64,000 bases of DNA, from NCBI GenBank assembly GCA_024305405.1, contig JAKNDB010000079.1:1990501-2054500 (forward strand), in the 5' to 3' direction. The position numbers and the translations under genes were made by a program. The notes beneath the pieces are model-generated. The model saw only the letters and a list, made by a program, of their open reading frames with translations, made no database searches and was not told the origin of the DNA. Position 1 is the first letter of the stretch. Each line of letters starts with the position of its first letter. Source of the DNA: Dirofilaria immitis (lineage: Eukaryota; Nematoda; Chromadorea; Rhabditida; Onchocercidae). This document shows, piece after piece, positions 11,901 through 27,848 of this stretch.

Positions 11901-14900
11901 ACTTAATTTTATTACCTAAAAATTATATTATTTAAATTAACATGAAGCATTTAATAAAACTGCTACTGTCAAATTTCGTTGTCATAATAAGAGTAACATG
12001 GCGATAACATAATATCAAAAACTGAAAATTACAGAAAGAAAACAACGAACGTATATCCTCTAAATATATTTCTGCATCCAATAGAAGGTAAAAATGAATG
12101 TTAGTAAAAAAAAATGGTTTACCGGAACTGATATGCGAATTCATGGAGCAATGCTCCTTTCGACACTGAGCAATCAATCACAAATTAACAATATAACTGA
12201 CTGCTTTAAAGGTGTTATCCAATTACAAACCAAAACATATAAAACGAGAGGTAGAACGAAATGAGCTGAAATAGAACTGCCACATTATCGCAATAAATTT
12301 CACTGCAATATTATAGAATCGATTTCTTATTCAACGATACTCCGTTCGACAGCTGATTCGTCTTCATATCTTACTATATCTCAATAAAAAAAAAGCAAAA
12401 AAATTCACAAAAGCTTAATTTCCTTCTACATATGTAGATTATACGAGCATAACGAGAGTTGACACAAACAAGAAGCAAGCACTTCTGTGCACTTAACTCT
12501 TGTATGAAAACAAGCTGAGAGTGGAAAAATAAAATTTTTAAAATTTTGATTCCGACACTTCCGACATTTAAAAAAATTTTGATGCTGTTCCAAAATATTA
12601 TAAATCAATTAAATAATAATTCACAGCATAGAATTTTCCTAATCGTAGTAGTGCTGAAAATTTTGGTGACAAAAGGCTTCTCAAAAACCACACTACTTTT
12701 TTAAAGCTCATTCTATGCATCACAAATTAATAAAATACTGCATCATCAAAAATATCCTATTAGATTTACAATACATTATGGCTGCATAATGTGAGACTTG
12801 ATAAACAATTCGAAATGGCAGCAACGAGAATTGATTGACAAAGTGTTGAAATCTCTTTATCAGTCGTCAATAACAAAGGAATATAAAAGTGGTACTGCCA
12901 TCTCCAAATATAATGATAATCATTTAACCTCAAAATAATCTAATTTAAAGTTAGTAGGAAATATGTAAAATATAAAGAGAAGAAGCAGCTAAATCAATTA
13001 CATAGACTTAAAATCTTTTTAACTATCACTATCCATCCAACTCAATAACCTTACACTTAAATTACAAAGGAGAAAGGGAGGAAATGGAAAGAAAGTTGGA
13101 AATATGTGTTGGCCTATAAATTAACAGTACAAAACTGGAACGGGCATCAACAGGACATTGACCTTTTCAATATTATTTTGAGGTTAAATGTTCAAAGATC
13201 TTCCCCTCATAATATTTAACCGATATTGCATATATAAGCATACTATACTATATAACAACAATCAGCTACCAAAAATCCCTCCCAAAAATAATGGTATCGA
13301 AAAAGGAAGAAAAAGTAAGCTTGAAAGCCTAATTTTACGAATAACATTATGCTGGATTGGAGAAGTTATGAATACTTGGTCAATAACAGAGCAATGTAGA
13401 CATGATTGAAATATCTAGTGAAATAAGCAAATTACCTTCATATGAACCGATATTATTAGATATGCTTTTCAACTATGAAATGATGACAACGACAAACTTC
13501 TTACCGTAATAATGAGGTGAATTTTATGATCTCAATGATTAAAAAATACAAGGACCAATCACATTCATATTATATATTTAACTGTATCTAATGAAGTAAA
13601 TAAATTACCTTCATATGAACCGATATTATTAGATATGCTTTTCAACTATGAAATGATGACAACGACAAACTTCTTACCGTAATAATGAGGTGAATTTTAT
13701 GATCTCAATGATTAAAAAATACAAGGACCAATCACATTCATATTATATATTTAACTGTATCTAATGAAGTAAATAAATTACCTTCATATGAACCGATATT
13801 ATTAGATATGCTTTTCAACTATGAAATGATGACAACGACAAACTTCTTACTGTAATAATGAGGTGAATTTTATGACTTCAACGTTTAACTAATCGCATTC
13901 ATGTAATTGGACAAGCATAAATAAAAAAAAAAAAATGAAACTTATCGACAGGACCACGTTATCATCATTATCGCAGATATTTCATCAAATCAAATCAAAT
14001 CAGATCAGATCAATATTCCACCATTTCCATCAAATCAAAACAGATTACTACGTTAGATTGTTCGCAAACAATGCGTCTAAATCACGGATGTATAACATAG
14101 AAAAAAAGACTATAAAGAATACGTCAAGAGAGAGACACTTAGTTGTTTGTTACTACTATACAAAATTTCGTCAGTGCATACAATAACGTACGTCAATTAC
14201 AGATAGCTATTCGCGTATCACAAGTAATCTGATTTAATGTAATATCTACGATGATGACGTAGCACATCATTTAGTACGTATGATGCATAACTGGCAAGGA
14301 GGATACATCGATATGAAGAGAAAATTGGGTATATCGATTGAAGATGACGAAATATATGATAGAGCTAGACATTATACAGACAAAGAAAGAACGAAGACTA
14401 CATGAAATGTGATGACATACAAAAAAACAACGCAAGAGACATCAATAACAGAGTATGATAGATTAGAAATTGTTGACGGAGGATCGATAGTGATGATGGA
14501 AGCCAGCATGACATAATCGTTAACATCAGTTTCGTATCACGTGATCGATATTTTGCTACACCATATTCTGTACACTGACGAGAACGTAAAATTTTATTGA
14601 TATTAAATTTGAATAGCTCCTCCGCCTCCCTCTCCTCCCCTCCCATCCCTTCCTCCTCTCGCTCTCGCGTTCCATTGTTAAAATATCAGTATCATATACA
14701 TTGTGGAATGAATTATCATTCATAATCGAATAACATTTCAACTAAACATAATTGTGATATTCCTCCTCCGGAATATCACGTATCGCGTCGGATTACACGT
14801 TATCAAGTATTCAATCTCACGCTTAAATTTTGCTACATATCTTTTCCTCTCTGGCTAGAATCTAATTACTTTGCTTGTTTCACGTAAGGCAATAAATACT

Positions 14901-15178
14901 CGACATTATTATTTTTGAATCAAAATAAATTAACATATGTTTTGTTTAATGACGTAGATATGGAATCCTGGAAAAGTTGGTTCTTAGATTTCTTGCTTTA
15001 CATACAAGTTTCAAAACATACATATAATTTATTTATGGAAAATTTCTATCATTATTTGTTTAATGACATGATATATGGATTTCTGAATTAGCTTTAATTT
15101 TGCATTGCGATGCTTTTTATTTGTAGTTTTCAGAAGATATATGGTGATTTCATGAATTTCAGAATACGTGGTAAAATA
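11901..15178. other. intergenic region with one minisatellite
   Basis: No supported gene. A small minus-strand segment at 12130-12180 has acceptor- and donor-like edges but a stop in the only compatible phase. A short acidic plus frame from 14313 (MKRKLGISIEDDEIYDRARH onward) has no context. A pyrimidine-rich tract at 14618-14672 is notable for composition. The 173-bp array lies at 13431-13905. Confidence 0.4.
13431..13905. repeat. 173-bp tandem repeat, about 2.7 copies
   Basis: The block starting ATTACCTTCATATGAACCGA occurs at 13431, 13604 and 13777. The first two copies appear identical over their whole length, while the third diverges after about 110 bp. Near-identity implies recent expansion. 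Confidence 0.95.
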
Positions 15179-17041
15179 ATGAGTAATCTTTGGAAATGGT
15201 TCACTGGAAAGAGGAATGAATGCTCAGTTACTTACTCTCGATTTGGCTTACCTGGTAAGCGTAACGAATAAATCTTCTAATCTTTCTATTAATACGATAT
15301 TGCATGAGAAATAGCGTTTATTCATTATCAGCAAATATAATTCCAATCATTAGAACGGTTTTGATAATGAAAACATAACTTCTGACACCTTTTTTTTATT
15401 GTTTTGATTTGATGAATAATTCATTGGTTCCAAACAATTTCGTCTTTTATCTATTCATGTATTCCAGGTGATGTTTTGGACGATCGTCCACGTCCATCAA
15501 CCATTTGTATAGCACAGTTCAATGATAATGATCCAAAATTTATATTCTTTAGACTTTGTCATGCTCAGGAAGCTGCTGCGGTGAGTTTTTCAAAATTTGG
15601 TAAAATAGTACTATTGCATGAATAGATGACAGTTTCTCTACAGATAACATTACATCAATGGAACTTTGAACTATATTTTAGATTGTTGCTGGATTTGGTA
15701 TGTCATCTGTTATTATCGTTTTCATATCAGTATTCTTTGAATTTGGTTGGTATAATCACAAAACAGGAGTCGATTTAATAGAACTGGGTAGCTTATTCAT
15801 TTCTATTTTACTTCTTTTTTTTCATTTTTTTCAAAGCACTTCCATAGGGATTTTTTGGAATGCTGAAAATGTCGAACTGTATTCAAAATAGAATCCCGTA
15901 CCATTGCCATCAGGAGATAATATGAGCAAAATCTTTTCTTATACCTTGAAAGCCAAATCATATTTTTTATTTTTTTAGGAGCTTGTATTTTATTTTTTGT
16001 TGTATGATTCATAAAGTATTAAAGAATTTCTTTTTCATATCTGTTTAATGTATATGATTACTTGGTCTTTGAATATCCTAGTTTTCTAATATCTTAGTCA
16101 ATTTTTCTTCAGCCTTTCTTTTCTTATACCTTGGAATTGGTATTCTTGTTCATTATCAAGTAATCGCTGGCATCAAGAAGCAAGCTTCTTATTATCTACT
16201 ACCATTCATTATATCATATATTGTTACAGTGAACATTGAAGCGTTATTTGTTTTGTAAGTTACTTTTTTTCCTTAGAGAATTTGATTATATTGTAGATGT
16301 TGTGACCAGAAAATAATTTCGCGTGAAAGTAACCTGAAAACTAATATTGAATTCTAGTTGCTGATCTAGAATAAACTTTTTCAACCTTTCCGTGCATTAG
16401 CTCAATATTACCATACGAAGGACTTTACTTATCTGACAATGTCTTAGGTATTGGTTGTTATAATATACCAAGGATTTTTCAGTTAAAAAACTTTTTCCGT
16501 AATAGTATGTTGTTTCAGGGTTCACATACTGCATCTACATTTTCTATCACTTGATTACTCTTCCTCAGACGTCTTTTACCTATTTTCGATCCCTCTGCTA
16601 TTTATTTTAATATTATTTCAAGGATTCATGTTAAAGGCTGTATGCCAATGTCGTTATTATCTTTCTTGTAAAGAAATACATTTAACTGCATTGAAAGTTG
16701 CAGAAAGTAGTGTAAGTTGTTCATGTTAAAGAATGCATAAATTTGCATAGTTTATTAATAGAATTGGTTTATTCAGAGCGGGCACTGCAGACGGTTCTTT
16801 TGACCCTTGTTGCTTTCGTTTTTGCATTATTTTATTGGCTACTATAATAGTACAGCCGTAATAGTTAAACTTATTTGTTCTCTGAGCTTGTGTGTGAATG
16901 TTTCAGCGTACAAAATATCCAGGAATTCGTGTTATTTTCGCTTCGCCAGCGTTTACTGTAAATCATCCAGTAAGTATTACCAACGGCAATAAAATAGCTG
17001 ATGGAGTAATAATCGAACAAGGGATTACTTCGACATGGTAA
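15179..17041 (+). CDS. four-pass membrane protein (LAPTM4-like / nematode DUF family), unidentified
   Basis: Six exons (15179-15254, 15468-15580, 15682-15787, 16113-16254, 16519-16711, 16907-17041) join with perfect phase agreement into 254 residues. The ATG follows a TTTCAG acceptor by 17 bases, so it is probably trans-spliced. The N terminus is cytosolic and basic (MSNLWKWFTGKRNE), followed by a soluble stretch with DDRPRPSTICIAQFNDNDPK. Hydrophobic spans come from VAGFGMSSVIIVFISVFF, FLFLYLGIGILVHY, YLLPFIISYIVTVNIEALFV and FYLFSIPLLFILILFQGF. A cysteine-rich CQCRYYLSCKE segment follows the last span, then a polar tail ending in GITSTW. Topology resembles LAPTM4-type lysosomal four-pass proteins, but I recognise no diagnostic motif. 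The exon 3 end (15787) is chosen by phase, since a weaker alternative exists upstream. Location in endolysosomal membranes is a guess by analogy. Confidence 0.8.
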
Positions 17042-18280
17042 TGTGTAAATTGTAATATTGCAATTATTTATCAGTGTGATGCTTTAATTAGAGACGATAA
17101 TCAGGTTTTTGAAATTGCCAAGCCTTTTCCTTCATTCATATGACGACTTAATAAATTCTAATTTTTTATTATACTCTTTCACTTATCTTCTCTTGTTCGA
17201 TGATAACTGAATAACTGAATTATTTTGTATTAAAAATTTATAGTCCAAAAATTCTGCATTGAACTACATGTGCCTCTTACTTTAGCTTCATTTTTAGGAC
17301 CTGTTTTTAAAAGGATCTGAATAAATTTTGAAAAGTTTTCCAATGCATAATTCAGATTCTATAATGGGTACACTTTTAGTACTTTCTAACGTTAACTTTT
17401 CAATTTTTTTCCGCATTTTCTAGCTGTGATTGCCATCGGCAATGTATCTCGCAGAAACTATATTTTTCAAATATTTTCTTATTGCCAGTTGCTTTCTATA
17501 AACTTTCTTTGAGTTTCCCATTTTTGTTGTATATTTCAATTAGGAGTGCTGCAAGCATTAGGATGTTGTTTTAGAATGCACTCAAACAAATGTTTGGTAG
17601 TTTTGATTACCTTAAATTTTATTGCGGGTTCTGCAGTTTTGCAGTTCAGGTTTACCAGTTTTACATATTCTTATGCCCAAATTTCCAATATTCTGTAATT
17701 GCCTTGTTCAGTGCTTTGTTAAAAAATTAGATAAAATTGGAATTCCAGTTCACACTACTACATTTTTCTATGATACTACACAAATTTGTAGTTATAAATT
17801 TATTCGGCAGTAATATTATCAATGTTTGAGAAAAAGAAAGTTCGGTAAAATGCATTTAATTTAAGTCTTTAATAGTTTTGTCTAATTGATGGAGACTAGA
17901 TTAAAAATTATGGCTGAACCATAAGCGTTAGCTTCAAAACATTACCAACCGTAAAGCGTTACAATTCCACCAAAAATTTACAACTTATAATGAACAATTT
18001 TATCAAGCTCCGTAAATCGTCTTACACTTATCTTTATTTAAGTGCCGGGCTGATATTGCTGTCTATGTAAAAAGTTCGCATTTGCTCAAGATTTCAAATG
18101 CAAGAGTTAAAAAAATTTTTAGAGTTTGCACATTATTAAACTACTATATACATTTGGAGAGACATGATATATTAACGTTGGGAGAAGTATCGTTAATATC
18201 TGTGTTATCATATGATAACAACTAGTGTTGTGAGATTTTTAAAAGTTATTTAATAACATTAATGAAGTTTAAATATGATA
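17042..18280. other. intergenic region
   Basis: Nothing coding is supported. Short hydrophobic frames such as 17622-17813 lack codon or splice support. No clear AATAAA-type signal was found close behind the preceding gene. Confidence 0.4.
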
Positions 18281-18559
18281 TTATAAATGGGAAGGGCATG
18301 AAGATGATGTATTAATATTTAAGTGACAGTAACCATCTGATTGAGGAATATATGAGAAACAACAGCAATGACATTTATCACCGTATCGCACACAATTTAC
18401 TGCGGGTATTCTGGTACCTAATATCTGACATAGCAATGGTTCCACGTATTGATATGTTGGCCCTCTGCTTAGCATTGCCAATTCAGCAGTTATATAGCCT
18501 GATACATCACATCTATCATGCGATGCCACTACACTCGGATACATTTGCTGAATCGACAT
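18281..18559 (-). CDS. possible 92-residue cysteine-rich protein
   Basis: This single uninterrupted frame runs from ATG (MSIQQMYPSVVASHDRCDV) to TAA. It is less AT-biased than the flanks and has a cysteine cluster (CVRYGDKCHCCCF) near the C terminus. It has no signal peptide and no recognised family. The opposite strand is open over much of the same interval (18352-18561), which weakens the case. It lies just downstream of the minus-strand gene at 18745-19678 and could be part of that gene's 3' region. Confidence 0.25.
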   Translation of the reverse strand: MSIQQMYPSVVASHDRCDVSGYITAELAMLSRGPTYQYVEPLLCQILGTRIPAVNCVRYGDKCHCCCFSYIPQSDGYCHLNINTSSSCPSHL

Positions 18560-18744
18560 GATCGATATTTATCAATTCTTATCACTTCTGTGTTTTGCCA
18601 ATAGTATCATATTTTTTGCTTTCTGTTAAATTTCAGATCAATATAATTTTGAAAAAAAGACTTTTTCTGAAAAATTAAAAATTCAAATTAGTTGCTTTAA
18701 AAAAAAAATATTTATCACAAAGAAATGGCGGGAAAATGTTGGAT

Positions 18745-19678
18745 TTAAATTAATATTTGGATAATATAAGAAAAGAACCGTAAGCTCTTGCAATTCGCTA
18801 GCTGAAAGTGGTTTGAAAGTGCACGAAGCATCAGAATCTGAACATGCTTCTGATTCATATGCTTGAGCCAAAAATGATTTTGATCTTCTGAAAATGTCAA
18901 ATTAAAGAAATTATCCGATTTAAAAATTTGTTAAAGTTGCTTTAGAAAAGAAGATTTAAATGTTGTAATTTGGATGATTGCTCAAGTTGAACTAGGCTTA
19001 TTCCTTCATAAAATTATATAAGAAAAGGCCAACTTGCAACATCTAATTCGCCGGCTACATTTACCACAATTTTCAAACGTAATACGCTTATAAAGTGGAT
19101 GCTCCAAATAGCTCTTCGAATTGTTACGTAAGAAGTTGACCCCAAATTTGATTGCTTTTTTAGGTGGAAGCTGCAAATAAGTTTTTTTTAAAGCTTATTT
19201 GTTTTTATTCGTTTTTTTTTTCTCGAAATATTCAAATGATCGAATCTCTCACATAATTTGACCCAATAATCAATTTAACCTGTTAACCTGATCGCATTAT
19301 GGAAGTGATAAAAGTTAAGCGATACTGAAGTATTTTCATGAAGATAAGATAATCAAGATTATTGGTTTATAATTAATAAATCGAAATAAACGATTCAATG
19401 AATGATATTATATAATTAAACTTCTGCAACGTTTTCAGGCCTATTTATGTCTGGGCCACTATCACCAGATGATGCATTACAGTGAATGTTGAAATGGTAC
19501 TAATATTTCTGTATCAACTAACTTTACATCCAAAATTTTTAACACTTCTCAGAAAGCGAGTAATCATATCGACCAAATCACCATGTGGTATGATACACTG
19601 AGACCATTCGGATAATTCTTCTCGATGAGCCATACAATTCATACCAAACAATGCTTCATCACTTATATCTAAAATCAT
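18745..19678 (-). CDS. unidentified small protein, three exons
   Basis: Exons 19678-19523, 19170-19065 and 18887-18745 join with matching phases (0, then 1) into about 134 residues. The first exon reads MILDISDEALFGMNCMAHRE and then EELSEWSQCIIPHGDLVDMI. The second reads LPPKKAIKFGVNFLRNNSKS and YLEHPLYKRITFENC. The third contains DQNHFWLKHMNQKHVQILML. Composition, splice sites and phase make a real gene likely, but no family was recognised. The end is uncertain: the last exon can run to a TAA at 18745, or splice at 18779 to a short exon ending at 18638. In another phase the third exon gives a Ser/Cys-rich alternative. Upstream 5' exons beyond 19678 are possible, as the ATG is not immediately behind a clear trans-splice site. 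Confidence 0.55.
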
Positions 19679-21100
19679 TCTATCTTTCTACCTTCATCCT
19701 AATTAAGCCTAGGTTTGATTTTAAACTCTAGTCATCAAATTATATTGTGAAAATTATTGCATGAATGATAGGCGGCATTAAAAACTATATTGATTTAATT
19801 AATTGTTTTTGAACTTTATTTTCCAGATTAGTAATCCATTTGGGAAAGTATCTGATAAAGAATTTGTTACTTCGAATTATCTTTATCATTAGAAATATAG
19901 CAAACAGCTTAATGTTCGTTGTACATATTTTTTACGAGAATTCGAGTTATCTTTCTGATAATAAAAATCATAGTAAATCCTTCTCCAAATGATTATTATT
20001 TTATATGATTAATTTTTTTTTCTTTAACAAGATAACAAGATATTATGTAATATGGAAAATAAGAATTAGAAATTGTTCGAGAATAAAGTTTATTACTATA
20101 TAAAATAAATCATTTATTTAGCTCTCTTTTATAATCATTTTTTATAGCATTGTAATGTGATATGATTGTAATAGCATAATAAATTTAAATGATTTTTATT
20201 TCTTTTAAATTGTTCAATCAATTAAAATAATAAAAATTGTTAGGGAAGAAAAAAGAAGTTGGAAAATTTCAACAAACCAAAATTATAAAAAAGAAGAAGC
20301 CAGAGAAGTTGAATAAATAGAATCATAGAAAACGTAAAACTTTCTTATCGTTTATTGATTCAGATAAATTTGCTATCGAACAAAACCAGAACGAAGCAAT
20401 TGCAGTAATAGAAAATTTATTCTTTTAAGCATAGCTCTCAATGTTCAGTTAAACATTTATCATTCTTACCAGCCAGATGTAGCAAGTTGAACATATCAAT
20501 AAATTGCTGTTAAGAAATTTCATTGCATAACAGCTGCTAGATATATTTTCAAATATTACAAATTTTTAATTTGTATTTAAGAAATATCCCAAGGGATTCA
20601 GGATTTTCAATGACAATGATGATTGATAGATGTATAGTATTAAAATATTATATAATTACATTATATATCACATATATATTCTTCTACTCTCCTATCAATC
20701 AAAATTTAATATTTCAATCAGCAAATTTAAGAGCGAAAAAAAAATAGAAAGCTCAAGAGCGAGATGGAAAATGGAAAGTTTAAGAGCGAAGAGTAGAATC
20801 ATGTTTGTATATGTTTAATAAATAAGTAATCAAAAACATAAATCGAAACATAAATCGAAATTTTTGACCTGGCTATAGCAGAAGAAAAGACGAGAGATGA
20901 AAGGTTAAAGGTTATGGATAGAAAAAGATAGCCATTACCGAAGAGATGAATATTAAATAGATCAGAAAATTTTCATTAGTTCCTTTTTTTTTTTAGCAAA
21001 AACAATATGAGTAGCAATTCAAGCATAAATACATCCATTTTTAGAATCGATGCATAATGATACGAATAATTGATATATGTGAGCGACAGATTTGATACTT

Positions 21101-21477
21101 ACGATATGACTGCGACATGACAGTATAATAGATACTTATGATTGCGAGATCATAACATATGTATATATGTTCAAGGAGATTGTCTAGAAAAGAACTATGC
21201 CATGCCTGATATGACTACGATATGGTTGTATAGCAGATACGATATGACTGCGACATGACAGTATAATAGATACTTATGATTGCGAGATCATAACATATGT
21301 ACATATGTTCAAGGAGATTGTCTAGAAAAGAACTATGCCATGCCTGATATGACTACGATATGGTTGTATAGCAGATACGATATGACTGCGACATGACAGT
21401 ATAATAGATACTTATGATTGCGAGATCATAACATATGTATATATGTTCAAGGAGATTGTCTAGAAAAGAACTATGCC
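21101..21477. repeat. 138-bp tandem repeat, about 2.7 copies
   Basis: CGATATGACTGCGACATGAC recurs at 21102, 21240 and 21378. Copies are nearly identical, differing for example by TATATATG versus TACATATG, so expansion is recent. The array ends at CTATGCC. Confidence 0.95.
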
Positions 21478-22781
21478 GATAAATAAACTTTGGTGTGCAT
21501 ACCAAGTTTATCACAATTTTTGTGGATGAAAAACATTTTTCAATTTTCCGTATAAAAATGATCTAACAAAAATAGTTTTTAAAACTGTTAATAATTCAGC
21601 TATTATCAGAGGCTTAACAATTTTATCACTGCATATAATCCGTGTAAGAAATTTCAATAAACTGATAACGTAATCCGTATATGAATTTTATAATGAGTTT
21701 AATAGAATTCGATGAGCTTAACTGGAAGATAATGTATAAATTAATCTCAATGAACTTATTATCTATAATTTTATTACAACATATGAACCTCTTCCATTTC
21801 ATCTTGACCCCTAAATTGGTGAAATTTTTAAATTTAAATGCATAGATAAAGCTGTACATATACAAATATTTGTGTGATGAAGCAGGTAAAATACTAAACT
21901 TTATTAACGAATAAAATATAATTGATCATAGAGAGAATAAATGAGAAGTAAAAAATATAAACAAAATGAGAAAGAAAATACTTAATTGAATATTTATATA
22001 TAATTGCAGGTTGAAACGCAAATATCAAGTTGGAAAAAGTTAAAGTATAGGGATGTAAAATTAAATAGAATATAAAAAAGTTTGTTTGGTATGCTATAAT
22101 AATTAATCATTTGAATTGAATGAATTAAAATATAATTCTCCATCTACTGTTAAGATGGAAAATTGCTGCAGTATTATTGAATCGATCTGTTTTAATTGAT
22201 TTTTCATTGATTTTTTTTTGTAATAAAGAATAAACCGTTCACTCTTTTTCCAGCGATCATCGCAACGTGATAGGAATAGTGATATCGTAAGAATAAAATT
22301 ATTGGCTAAATTTTATATTTGTATTATGTTTTTCTTTTTTAAACCTAGCTGATACGTATCATTCTGTTACAATTGACCTTTGTTCCTCTTGAATAAAACA
22401 CATAATGATTTGTTTTGTATTGTAAATAATAGTTGTATTGATGATTCAATAATATTAATACAACATAATATAAATGATTCTCGAATAAGTTTTGTTAATA
22501 AGAAATAAAATTGAGTAAATTTTTGCTAAAATAAATGCAAAATAAAGAAACGACAATATCAGATTTTCTCAGTAAAATTTCCATTGCTTTTTAGCCAGGC
22601 GTATTTGACCGAACTTCGAAGCCAAAGTAAAGATTCTCAAAAATGATATTGTTCAAAATGAAAGTTTTCCATATTCCGCATCGGATGAATAACTTGTTGA
22701 GGAGGCAAATTCCACTGATGACAAATTAATAAAAAGTTCTCGAAATATCCTATATAATTAATGATGAGCAAGCAACGACGA

Positions 22782-22858
22782 ATATTCTATCTGGAGCCAG
22801 AAAAATGATTTGGCTTAATGAGCATATTCTATCTGGAGCCAGAAAAGATAATTTGGCT
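22782..22858. repeat. short direct duplication (two copies, about 42 bp apart)
   Basis: ATATTCTATCTGGAGCCAGA occurs at 22782 and 22824, each followed by AAA-rich sequence and ATTTGGCTT. Copies differ by a small indel. Confidence 0.85.
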
Positions 22859-22993
22859 TTACAAAGGATTTATCTGCTCATCAATTATATATTATATATA
22901 GGATCATTGATTATATTTCCGAATCGTATCAGTTTGTTATAACGGGCGATACCGGAATTTTGAATCTATGAGGAGATTTCATGAGTACATCGA

Positions 22994-23017
22994 AAGAGAG
23001 AGAGAGAGAGAGAGAGG
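22994..23017. repeat. GA dinucleotide microsatellite
   Basis: About eleven uninterrupted AG units. Confidence 0.95.
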
Positions 23018-24064
23018 TTTATTTCAAGTTGGCAAATATTGAAAAAAAAATGCTAGCGTTAGAATCCATCATCATATGCCAATAATAAGTCCAAAAAAAA
23101 AAGAGTGAAAAAAATGAAAAATATCTAGTTTACATATATGTCAAAGAGTGCGGATCAGGTATGGTGACAGTTACAAGAGTACATTAAATTATGACCTCGC
23201 AATTATAGATATATCATCATCGATCAACGAATACTCTTACCTCTATATCACCTCTATCACTTTTTTTTTTGTTTCGTTTAGATATAATCACTTGTGAATT
23301 GTCTATTTGCAATTCAATTTGCAGTATTGTTGACGAAAAATTCTCTTTGTTATGTCATTGCGACGAAGCAACGATTTCTTAATTCAAGACTGCATTTTAT
23401 CAATTTCTAAAACTAATATTATATTAATTGTGTTATCATTTAATCAAATGATTAAAAGGTTTCAAAAATATTTTATTGATTTGATCATTTTGTTTTACTA
23501 TAATATAAGAAGCAGTAAAGAATATTTTCATTTTCATCAAGCATAAATTGCAATTTTGTCCAAAAATTTGTTAATATTAACTTTCAGATGGCTCGTTGGA
23601 ATAATAGATGTTTACAGATCAAGATGTGACTTGACTTTTATTCAGATCAATCACGTAATGAACGTAAGTGCTCGCTCAAATCTTTTTTTTCCCGAGATAT
23701 ACATCAAAAAGTAACTTCCTGTCTTATATAATCTTTTCTGAAGTATATATTAAAATAATAAGCTATCATAATGAAACAATTCTAGGTATCAATGATAAAT
23801 GAATAGTTGATCGTTAACCTTAACAATACTATCAATATAACATTATTCATGATACTCTGATAAGTTTCACTTATAACAGATGACAGGGATATTGGTTGTC
23901 ATCCTTAAGTATTCAACCTTTCACCTCAACTCGAATCGCTAGTTATGTTGACAAATAACGTTTGTTTACTAAACAACGTTCGTATTCTTCCTTCCTACAT
24001 TCCTTGCTCAAGCAATAGGTGAAAGGTCAAATAAAAACAAAATAACGTTTTCGCATTATGACAG

Positions 24065-24134
24065 CTATTTTGTTTTACGTACAATTATCTTGTTTTACGT
24101 ACAACTATCTTGTTTTACGTACAACTATTTTGTT
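24065..24134. repeat. 20-bp tandem repeat, about 3.5 copies
   Basis: The unit CTATTTTGTTTTACGTACAA (with minor variants ATCT/ATTT) starts about every 20 bp. It lies roughly 0.5 kb upstream of the CSK start codon. Confidence 0.9.
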
Positions 24135-24641
24135 CTATCTCCAACTGGAATCATTGTGTTGACGTCACTTGATGCCACTTGCTATTCCTTCCCTTTCCAG
24201 TAGATATATTTAAGTTATCCACGCCAAGGTATACCATTCAACTTCAGACCGCAGGGGCGGTTGTATTCTCTGCCTCTCTCTCTCGGCTGCTGTCACTCTG
24301 CAAAAGTTGTTTTTCTTATTTCTGCATTCTGTAATAAACGCGGGTCGATGTGAGAGTATCACCGAACCGATCCATCCTTTCATCCCGTTCATAAGAGAAT
24401 GAAAATATGGTGACCCGTGACATCTGGAGACCCGTCATATCCCGTGCTCCTTCCCTTTTAACCTTTGCGCAGCACTCTCTCTGATGTTCTCCAGAAATGT
24501 TCTTATTGGCACCCTTGTCACATGTTCTGCTTTCTATTGTTCGCACTTCATTTTACATTAGAATTGATTTTCAGGAGGACAAAGGAGTAAGTGAAAGACG
24601 AGATCACTATTCTCGAAATCATCAGTTATTTCTTCCAACTG

Positions 24642-27848
<3,207 letters not shown>

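Larger units (their letters stand above)
19679..24641. other. long AT-rich region upstream of CSK
   Basis: I searched this region on the plus strand for an SH3-encoding exon of CSK and found none. Micro-exon-like pieces (around 22597-22630, 23588-23665 and 24573-24584) have acceptor and donor edges but no SH3 signature. It holds a 138-bp minisatellite, a short duplicated block, a GA microsatellite and a 20-bp repeat. The last 400 bp (24230-24560) is clearly less AT-rich and contains a CTCTCTC tract, so it may be promoter or 5' leader. Confidence 0.4.

Noticed and set aside
13431..13905. CRISPR-like array
   Set aside because: Direct tandem repeats with no unique spacers, in an intron-bearing eukaryotic genome.
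14313..14403. Short acidic plus-strand frame
   Set aside because: Only about 30 codons, with no splice sites or neighbours.
18352..18561. 69-codon plus-strand frame
   Set aside because: It lies opposite the minus-strand 92-codon frame and has no splice context. At most one of the two is real.
19523..19678. Joining this exon to the CSK or membrane-protein genes
   Set aside because: It is on the opposite strand to both and has its own consistent exon chain.
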